NCBI GenBank assembly: GCA_016713565.1
Contig: JADJOX010000001.1
Location: 186,001 to 250,000, forward strand
Direction of reading: 5' to 3'
Length of the DNA: 64,000 bases
From: Ignavibacteriota bacterium
Lineage (GTDB): Bacteria > Bacteroidota > Ignavibacteria > Ignavibacteriales > Melioribacteraceae
Shown: piece after piece, positions 57,551 through 64,000 of the stretch
Position numbering within the stretch: position 1 is the first letter of the stretch
How the letters are laid out: each line of letters starts with the position of its first letter
Translations under genes and position numbers: made by a program
The notes under the pieces: model-generated
The model's input: the letters and a program-made list of their open reading frames with translations, nothing else
Told to the model about the DNA's origin: nothing
The model's database searches: none

Positions 57551-57997
57551 CTAATATGGAATTTCGATATCCTCTGAATTATATGGAAGCGGAGTTATTT
57601 CAAATTCTTGGCTATAGTTATTAATATATTCATTGTTTGGAACTGAAATTCTTATTCTATAATGATGCGATCCAGGTAAATTTTCGGGAATCGTCCATGT
57701 AAAAACTCCGTCGTTTGCCGTTGAATTTGCAATTGTTTCAACTTTATTGAATTTTTTCAGTAAGTCAATTCTAACATTTTCAAGATTAGGAGTAATTTCC
57801 CACTTAAGATCATATGTAAAACTTTGTTTTAATAAATCATTTTCAGTAGGATATTGAACATTTTTAACTGAATAAACAAAAGGTTTTTCATCAATTTTAT
57901 TTTCTTCCGGATCAGATATTGAGTTTCGGCAGGATGAAAGTATAAATGTGAAAATTAAAGCAAAAGAAATCAATTTAATTAATATTTTCATATTCAC
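57551..57997 (-). CDS. Lipoprotein with an Ig-like/Kre9-KNH-like domain
   Basis: A 148-aa protein with a lipobox (LSSC, Cys22), so probably a membrane-anchored lipoprotein. The mature part has the pattern of the Ser/Thr-rich KNH/Kre9-like Ig fold: YDLKWEITPNLENVRIDLLK, ANDGVFTWTIPENLPGSHHYRIRIS and a C-terminal FEITPL strand. In Bacteroidetes this module is common in surface proteins. It precedes the pullulanase gene on the same strand by about 210 bases and follows the 883-aa exported protein. Function unknown. Confidence 0.65.
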   Translation of the reverse strand: MNMKILIKLISFALIFTFILSSCRNSISDPEENKIDEKPFVYSVKNVQYPTENDLLKQSFTYDLKWEITPNLENVRIDLLKKFNKVETIANSTANDGVFTWTIPENLPGSHHYRIRISVPNNEYINNYSQEFEITPLPYNSEDIEIPY

Positions 57998-58062
57998 CTC
58001 AACGAAAATTTATACTTGAATATAAAAATTATTGAAGAAAGAGGAAAGTTTAAAATTTAATT

Positions 58063-60645
58063 TTAAAAGAAATCCGGGACGACATCCTCCATTATTACTG
58101 CTAATTTCAAAATTTTTGTTTCTTTTAAATCAGGCATTTCAATGTATATTAAATAAACGCCGCTAGCAATCCAAAAATAACTTTCATTTGTTAAATCCCA
58201 TCGAACAAATTGAGATTCATCATCCTTATTAATTGTTCTAATCAAGTGACCGGCAAGATTAAAAATCCTAATTTTAGCTTTTTGCGGCAGGTGACTGATA
58301 GTAACGAATTTTTCAAATTGATGAATTTCGCTGTTTTGTGTACAGTAATAAGGATTTGGAAAAACATTTATTTCTTTAATTTGTTTTTCGGCTATAACCC
58401 GATCATTATATAATGCACCAGATGATTTAAATGTAAATTCATAATTCAATTTAGAAGGATCAACATCAGTTGTATCAAAAATTGATGGAAAAATTTCTAA
58501 ACCGTTAAAATAAAAAGGTAAATATTTATTTTGATTATCGGCAATACTTATACGTAGATTTTGTTGGACTAAATTATCATTAAAATATAAATTCCAATTT
58601 ATATTGTTCCAGTTTGAACTCGCAATAAGTTCAAATTTATAATTTCCAGCTACAATTTTTTTAGGTTCAACGACCGAAACCTTAAATTGAAAATTATTCT
58701 CATCATTTTGATAAAAGAATATTTTATCTCCATAATTATTGGGGAAGGATTCTCCCGGCTTTGGCTCTTGAGGAATTGCCGCGATGGTTGATATATCCGA
58801 TTCTAAAATTTTAGGATAATAAACTAAATTATGATCATTATTATTTAAATATGCTGAAATGCCGTAATAATATTTTGAACCATTGTTTAAAGGTTTCTCT
58901 GAATTTAAGTAGTCTTTTTTAATTGACACGTGACGCTTTAAACCGGAATCGGTTCCATCTTTAACAATTTCAAACAAGTCTGATTCATTATGTATTTGTT
59001 CAATTGGTGAAATAATTTTAGCTACGCCATCCTTAATATCAAAAACAAAAATTTCTTTTGCTTCTGATTTTTTAAACCTATCACTTGGAAACTGATAAAC
59101 TGTATAACCTTGAAATTTAAAATTAGTATAATTAATTGTTTCCAATTCTTTTATGTTTGTATTCTCATACCAAGATAAAATAATTTCCTTATCAAGTTCA
59201 CTTTTATATAAGGTTGGATGAGCTGCATTAAAATCGGAAATTTGATAAAAATCATTATCATAAAAATCCTTTGAAAGATAATCATATAATTTAAGCAGTC
59301 TCACAGATTCTCTTGAGTTAATTCCAATTGTACCGCCTGCAGCAATTTCGGCTACAATTACCTCTTGAGTATCTCCGGGCTCCATTAAAAAAGGACCGCT
59401 ATTCAAAAGCATTCTTCTGTCGCCAGGAGGATGTATTATACCATCAATCCATCCTTGTCCTGTGTATGGATCACCGGAAAGTGTAAATACTGTTTTTTTA
59501 TTAGTAGTTGGATCAATAAAAGGTTCGCCGGTTGTTCCGACTAAGCCTAACATTAGTCGATAATAATTTAAAGTTCCTAATGTATAATTAGCTAAATTTG
59601 GATCCATATATAAAGGATCACTTCCAATAAAGAATGAAAATGATGTCATTGGTAAATTTTTGTATCCTCTTAAAATTTTACCATTGAATTTTGCTGAATC
59701 ACTTGAATTACTTTCAACAATGGGTCCCTGCAAAAAGTTAAAGCCAACAGCAGGTACATCGGATCCGTAAACGCCATCAAACAAATCACCATTATATGCA
59801 TAACCAAGACTTAAACTTGTATCACAACCCACAAAATCATCACCGGCATCACCAACATCCGGATCACTCCATTGTGAAACATACATATCTTTAATAGTAT
59901 TTTTGCTTTTATTAATTAAAATATATTTTTTGAACAGCATATTTTTAACTACTTCATAATTTTTGTATCCCCAAACCGTCACTTGCATCTCTATTCCCAT
60001 TGTTGAAGAACCATATAGTTCTTTTGCCCTGTTTGAATCCAAATCATTTGCTACATACCAAAGTGTCTGTGAAGCTCCTGGAACTCCAGGGATGTCAATT
60101 TCCGGATTATAATTTCCATCATTATCAATATCTTTGAATGGAGCGCCGTCTTTTGCCGGCCATTCATTCCAATCAAGTGCATATTGATTTCTTATCTCTT
60201 CTTCAGTTTTGTTTTCATCTAAAATTTCATTTTCTAAATTACCTGTTTTAAAATCCGGACGGACTCTATAAACTCTGACTGACTCATCATTCGGATCTTG
60301 AGCTTTGCCGTTTTCCAATATTTTTCCGCCGTATAAGCCTTGCGAATATGTTGAGCCGCCTACTAAAATCTTTTCATTTACTTTTCCACCCCAGACTAAT
60401 CCAGATTCAAAAACAGCAGCTAAACTACTTCCATTTGGATAAACAAATCCGGAATTGCCATAAGGATTTATGTCAGCGTTTCCGTTATTATAAATGAAAG
60501 TTGAAATATTGTTAATGTTAAATTTTGTATAGTGTTCTTTTATATTTGTTTTATTTATCTTCTTAGAAGAATCATCATTTGAGGAAATTAGTAAATTTGA
60601 GGAAAATAATATTAAATATAAAACGAGAAGAGTTTTGCATTTCAT
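58063..60645 (-). CDS. Large exported protein with C-terminal T9SS-like sorting domain
   Basis: I use the ATG at 60645 (860 aa), which has GGAA 6 bases upstream and begins a signal peptide (MKCKTLLVLYLILFSSNLLIS); the frame from 60714 adds 23 unsupported residues. The body has acidic Ca-binding-like loops (DIDNDGNYNPEIDIPG, DPDVGDAGDDF) and an EPGDTQEVIVAEIAAG segment seen in large surface proteins of Ignavibacteria. The end (INVFPNPYYC ... KIRIFNLAGHLIRTI ... WIASGVYLIYIEM) is a T9SS type A-like sorting domain, so the protein probably reaches the cell surface. I see no catalytic motif. Confidence 0.75.
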   Translation of the reverse strand: MKCKTLLVLYLILFSSNLLISSNDDSSKKINKTNIKEHYTKFNINNISTFIYNNGNADINPYGNSGFVYPNGSSLAAVFESGLVWGGKVNEKILVGGSTYSQGLYGGKILENGKAQDPNDESVRVYRVRPDFKTGNLENEILDENKTEEEIRNQYALDWNEWPAKDGAPFKDIDNDGNYNPEIDIPGVPGASQTLWYVANDLDSNRAKELYGSSTMGIEMQVTVWGYKNYEVVKNMLFKKYILINKSKNTIKDMYVSQWSDPDVGDAGDDFVGCDTSLSLGYAYNGDLFDGVYGSDVPAVGFNFLQGPIVESNSSDSAKFNGKILRGYKNLPMTSFSFFIGSDPLYMDPNLANYTLGTLNYYRLMLGLVGTTGEPFIDPTTNKKTVFTLSGDPYTGQGWIDGIIHPPGDRRMLLNSGPFLMEPGDTQEVIVAEIAAGGTIGINSRESVRLLKLYDYLSKDFYDNDFYQISDFNAAHPTLYKSELDKEIILSWYENTNIKELETINYTNFKFQGYTVYQFPSDRFKKSEAKEIFVFDIKDGVAKIISPIEQIHNESDLFEIVKDGTDSGLKRHVSIKKDYLNSEKPLNNGSKYYYGISAYLNNNDHNLVYYPKILESDISTIAAIPQEPKPGESFPNNYGDKIFFYQNDENNFQFKVSVVEPKKIVAGNYKFELIASSNWNNINWNLYFNDNLVQQNLRISIADNQNKYLPFYFNGLEIFPSIFDTTDVDPSKLNYEFTFKSSGALYNDRVIAEKQIKEINVFPNPYYCTQNSEIHQFEKFVTISHLPQKAKIRIFNLAGHLIRTINKDDESQFVRWDLTNESYFWIASGVYLIYIEMPDLKETKILKLAVIMEDVVPDFF

Positions 60646-60745
60646 AAATTCCACACAAAATTGGATGAGATCTACAAACCAATTTAATTTTGTAATGATA
60701 AATATACAATGCAATTATATAGTTGCAAATTAAAGTATTATAATT

Positions 60746-62716
60746 TTACTTTAACAAAATCATTTTTTTTGAATTGAATAAATTTCCTACTTGAAGTTGA
60801 TAAACATAAATACCGCTTGGTAAATTGCTTCCATCAAACTCAACTTTATAATTTCCGGGATTTTGTTTTTGATTTACAATTTTTGCTATTTCTTTTCCAA
60901 GTACGTCATAAATAATAATTTTTACATTCTGTATTTCTCTTTTTCCGCTGTATGGAATTGAATATTTGATTGTTGTCACCGGATTAAATGGATTTGGATA
61001 ATTTTGCTCCAGATTAAAATCGAAATTTTGTACTGGATTATTTACAGAGGTAATGTTTTGAACAGATTTTAAAATTAAATTATTTGGATCAATTTGTACG
61101 TTGGAAGGCATTCCCTCAACAATATAATTGAATATTTGCGAAGATGAATTATTAAATTCCTTAACCAAAGTATCTTTTAAACTGGTTTTAATTAAAAATT
61201 GAACCGGCATTGTGAAGAATGTCGGATTAATATTGTTTTTTTGCGTTAGGATAAGCTGAACATTATAATTGTTATTTCCAATTGGATTATAACTCCATTC
61301 CAAAGAATATTTAGGATAATTTTCACCGTAAATCCATTCATTGAAAAAGTAATCCAAATCAGTTTCGGAGACTTCTTCACAAATATTTTGAAAATCTTCA
61401 GTTTCGGCAACATTGTAAGCATAATTTGGATGCGAAATATACGTCCGCAGTGATTTGAAAAATAATGAATCGCCTATAATTCCTCTAAGCATATGCAGAA
61501 CAACCGCACCTTTTGAATAGCTTCTCGCGCCGTCAAAAATTTGATCAATTGATGAAATATCTTGAACATAAATTGATCCTTCGGCAAAAGTTGACCAAAA
61601 CATTAAATTATTTATTTCATTATTGTAATTTTCTTTCCCGTATTTTGCTTCATACCAAAGAGCTTCCGAATAAGTGGCAAAGCCTTCATTAAGCCAAATA
61701 TTCTGCCAGTTTTTACAAGTAACTTTATCGCCGAACCATTGATGAGAAAGCTCGTGAGAAACAATACTTTCATCAAAACCACCCATTGAAGAAACGGTTT
61801 GATGTTCCATACCGCCGCCCCAACCGAATTCCGCGTGTCCATATTTTTCTTTAATAAACGGATATTCGCCAAACAAATCGGAAAATACTTTCAGCATTTC
61901 AGTTGTTTTATCCAAATCTATTTTTCTTTCTTCAGTTAAATTTTCGGGATAGTTATAATGAATAACAGGCATAAATTTGTTTTCAGTATATTCAAACTGT
62001 TTTTCATAAATTTCATAATTTGTCATTGCTAAAGAAATTAAATAATGCGCAATCGGATAATGATTTTTCCATTTAAATGTTTTTGTTCCATTTCCATTAT
62101 CAACTATTTCAACAAGCTTACCGTTTGAAACACTGTAGAAAAAATCATCTGCCGTTATCCAAACGTCCGAAGAATCTGCTTTATCTGCGGGAGTGTCTTT
62201 ACACGGAAACCAATCGCTTGCACCATATGGTTCACTTAAAGACCAAATAACCGGTGAACCGTTATGATCGCTGAAAATAAAGCTTCCGAATCCCGAACTT
62301 CCCGGTACTCCTTCATAAATTATTTGAATGGAAAATTTTTGATTTAGTTGAAGGCTTTTGCCCAAATCTATTTTAATTGTATTTGAATTATCATGTGTGT
62401 AATTGACCGTATTTCCGTCAACTAAAACACTTTTTACACTTAATTTTTTCTGCAGATCAATGAATATATTTGTTAAGTTGTTAAAATTACTTTTTGCATT
62501 GATTGTTACATCACCTTTTAGAAAATCGGGTGTATTGGTTATTTCCAAATTCAGTTTATAATAAGTAACGTCTATATTAAAATCGCCTTCGTAATTAATA
62601 TTTAAAAAATTATCGTATTTACTAAGTTGCGATTTAATACAGTAATTAATGGACTTTTCCTGAGCTGTTAAATTGGCAAATGAAATTAAAAAAAATATTA
62701 AAGTTATTTTTTTCAT
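60746..62716 (-). CDS. M1 family aminopeptidase with T9SS C-terminal sorting domain
   Basis: I use the ATG at 62716 (656 aa): it has GAGATAAAA upstream and begins a signal peptide (MKKITLIFFLISFANLTAQ). The M1 catalytic core shows the GGMEHQTVS exopeptidase motif (variant of GAMEN) and the zinc site HELSHQWFGDKV, with the third ligand Glu 18-19 residues later in NEGFATYSEALW. The last 85 residues are a T9SS type A sorting domain (NFNLEQNYPNPFNPVTTIKY ... IIYDVLGKEI ... NLPSGIYVYQL). It would be a surface or secreted aminopeptidase. Start choice and family are both well supported. Confidence 0.92.
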   Translation of the reverse strand: MKKITLIFFLISFANLTAQEKSINYCIKSQLSKYDNFLNINYEGDFNIDVTYYKLNLEITNTPDFLKGDVTINAKSNFNNLTNIFIDLQKKLSVKSVLVDGNTVNYTHDNSNTIKIDLGKSLQLNQKFSIQIIYEGVPGSSGFGSFIFSDHNGSPVIWSLSEPYGASDWFPCKDTPADKADSSDVWITADDFFYSVSNGKLVEIVDNGNGTKTFKWKNHYPIAHYLISLAMTNYEIYEKQFEYTENKFMPVIHYNYPENLTEERKIDLDKTTEMLKVFSDLFGEYPFIKEKYGHAEFGWGGGMEHQTVSSMGGFDESIVSHELSHQWFGDKVTCKNWQNIWLNEGFATYSEALWYEAKYGKENYNNEINNLMFWSTFAEGSIYVQDISSIDQIFDGARSYSKGAVVLHMLRGIIGDSLFFKSLRTYISHPNYAYNVAETEDFQNICEEVSETDLDYFFNEWIYGENYPKYSLEWSYNPIGNNNYNVQLILTQKNNINPTFFTMPVQFLIKTSLKDTLVKEFNNSSSQIFNYIVEGMPSNVQIDPNNLILKSVQNITSVNNPVQNFDFNLEQNYPNPFNPVTTIKYSIPYSGKREIQNVKIIIYDVLGKEIAKIVNQKQNPGNYKVEFDGSNLPSGIYVYQLQVGNLFNSKKMILLK

Positions 62717-62813
62717 TTTTATCTCATAAATATCAAAGTTTTGGTAACACAAAATTTAAAATGTAATTTTAAAAATTATGAAAAGATTCTAAAGTTAAAA
62801 ATAAGGTTTATTA

Positions 62814-64000
62814 ATGAGCAGACATACAAAAATTTTCCTAGGCTTAGTTGCGGGAGCAATATTTGGGATTCTTAGCAATATTTACCTGAGTCAAACAGCT
62901 TTTTTGGATTTTGTGCAGACATATTTTTCCGATCCGCTTGGTAAAATATTTCTCAACATGCTAATAATGATGGTTATTCCATTGGTTTTTGCAAGTTTGT
63001 CATTGGGTGTTGCTCAAATAGGCGATTTAAAAAACCTTGGCAGAATTGGATTAAAAACAATTTCATATTTTTTTATTGTAACAACTTTAGCCGTGGCAAT
63101 TGGCTTGGTATTGGTTAATACTATAAAACCGGGGAATTATTTATCGGATGAAATTAAGACAAAGTTATTAACTACATATAAAAGTGAAGCTACAGAGATT
63201 AAGGAAAAATCTGAAAATATAGAATTTGGGATTCAAACATTTGTAAATATTGTCCCGCGAAATCCTGTAGCGGCAATTGCAAAACCAAATCCTGAAATGT
63301 TATCGCTTATTTTCTTTTCTTTAATTGTCGGCATTGCTTTAACTCTAATCAGCAAGGAAAAAGCCAAACCTGTTATAAATCTTTTAGAAGGCATAAATGA
63401 AATTACACTTGTTGTAATAAATTTAGCCATGAAATTAGCGCCCTATGGAGTTTTTGCATTAATATTCAGCACAACTTCAAAATTCGGTTTTGAACTTTTG
63501 ATTGCATTAAGTATGTATGTTATTACAGTAGTTCTAGGTCTTACAATTCATCAATTGGTTTCTTTTCCAATTCTAATTAAAGTTTTCGCAAAGTATAATC
63601 CTTGGTCATTTTTTAAGAAAATAGAAACTGTAATGCTGACCGGATTTTCTACAAGTTCAAGCAGTGCAACTTTGCCCACGACAATTTCAGTTTCCCAAAA
63701 TAATTTGGGAATTCCGCCTCACATAACCGGATTCGTACTTCCTTTAGGTGCAACAATGAATATGAACGGAACGGCATTATTTGAAGGTGTTACGGTTTTA
63801 TTTCTCGCGCAAGTATTCGGCGTTCATTTAAGTCTTGGTGTTCAGCTTATTGTTGTTTTAATGAGTGTTCTAACAGCAGTTGGAACTGCCGGTGTTCCTT
63901 CCGGATCAATACCGCTTTTGGTTATGGTTTTAATGATGGTTAATGTTCCGGCTGAAGGCATTGCAATTATTCTAGGTGTAGATAGGTTTCTTGATATGAG
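62814..64000 (+). CDS. Dicarboxylate/amino acid:cation symporter (DAACS), truncated by window edge
   Basis: The frame from the ATG at 62814 (AAGG 8 bases upstream) stays open to the window end, 395 codons. Family motifs are complete: the Ser-rich TSSSSATLPTT hairpin, NMNGTALFEG (NM[DN]GT, cation site), GTAGVPSGS and GVDRFLDM just before the edge. Eight helices and two hairpins are expected for GltP/DctA-type proteins that bring in glutamate, aspartate or C4-dicarboxylates with Na+ or H+. Only the extreme C-terminus is missing. It is divergent from the M1 peptidase gene, about 100 bases away. Confidence 0.9.
   Translation, partial: MSRHTKIFLGLVAGAIFGILSNIYLSQTAFLDFVQTYFSDPLGKIFLNMLIMMVIPLVFASLSLGVAQIGDLKNLGRIGLKTISYFFIVTTLAVAIGLVLVNTIKPGNYLSDEIKTKLLTTYKSEATEIKEKSENIEFGIQTFVNIVPRNPVAAIAKPNPEMLSLIFFSLIVGIALTLISKEKAKPVINLLEGINEITLVVINLAMKLAPYGVFALIFSTTSKFGFELLIALSMYVITVVLGLTIHQLVSFPILIKVFAKYNPWSFFKKIETVMLTGFSTSSSSATLPTTISVSQNNLGIPPHITGFVLPLGATMNMNGTALFEGVTVLFLAQVFGVHLSLGVQLIVVLMSVLTAVGTAGVPSGSIPLLVMVLMMVNVPAEGIAIILGVDRFLDM

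Noticed and set aside
1..64000. tRNA, rRNA, CRISPR, integrase, transposase or prophage genes
   Set aside because: None was recognised on either strand by reading. A covariance-model scan (tRNAscan, Infernal) would be needed to exclude small RNAs.

Overview
The window comes from an AT-rich, Gram-negative genome of the Bacteroidetes/Chlorobi (FCB) group, most likely an Ignavibacteria-like bacterium. This is inferred from four things: C-terminal type IX secretion (T9SS) sorting tails on two exported proteins, BACON repeats, a fused CcoN-CcoO cbb3 oxidase subunit together with a single-heme CcoP, and LPS genes. I see no tRNA, rRNA, CRISPR array, transposase or prophage gene. Almost everything is core metabolism and envelope biology.

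Layout. 1-4062 (minus strand): an exported multi-BACON protein running off the left edge, a LysE-type exporter, a SixA-like phosphatase and an HD hydrolase. 4191-6679 (plus): two overlapping outer-membrane barrel genes. 6695-20294 (minus): a 14-gene block for cbb3-type cytochrome c oxidase and its assembly. In transcription order it is ccoI, ccoS, ccoNO, ccoQ, ccoP, a terminator, ccoG, fixH, a tandem NosL-domain protein, a small membrane-anchored protein, a MacB/LolCDE-like ABC pair, an eight-helix cysteine protein, a DsbD_2/TauE-like membrane protein and a SCO1 copper chaperone. 20530-26315: a DEAD-box helicase, typA (TTG start), a small PNPOx-like protein, a frameshifted marC and a Sua5/YrdC gene. 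26585-32870 (plus): queC-queF, a tyrosine phenol-lyase-like lyase, glnD and murI. 32886-37775 (minus): NUDIX hydrolase, a decayed GxxExxY gene, a DUF1232 protein, an S9 peptidase and lysA. 37914-49906: leuS, serS, a YdeI-like protein, a heterodimeric ABC exporter, fbp, a small orphan, a GT9 glycosyltransferase and waaA. 49969-64000: pckA, a multi-PAS hybrid histidine kinase, a secreted GH13 pullulanase-like enzyme, a lipoprotein, an 883-aa exported protein, an M1 peptidase with a T9SS tail, and a dicarboxylate symporter cut by the right edge.

How the genes work together. The oxidase block is the most coherent system. CcoI, SCO1, CcoG, FixH and CcoS are known cbb3 assembly and copper-handling factors. 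A four-to-five gene set sits between fixH and the SCO1 gene (NosL-NosL, small protein, FtsX-type permease, LolD-type ATPase, CPFC-motif membrane protein). By position it looks like an additional, poorly described metal or thiol trafficking module for the oxidase; that role is inference.

Single-gene oddities include two BACON domains whose DNA differs only at three synonymous sites, a lyase whose active-site residues point to tyrosine rather than tryptophan, and a receiver domain whose phospho-acceptor Asp is Glu. There are also a MarC gene with its last helix in another frame, and a GxxExxY gene remnant hidden in an apparently empty gap.
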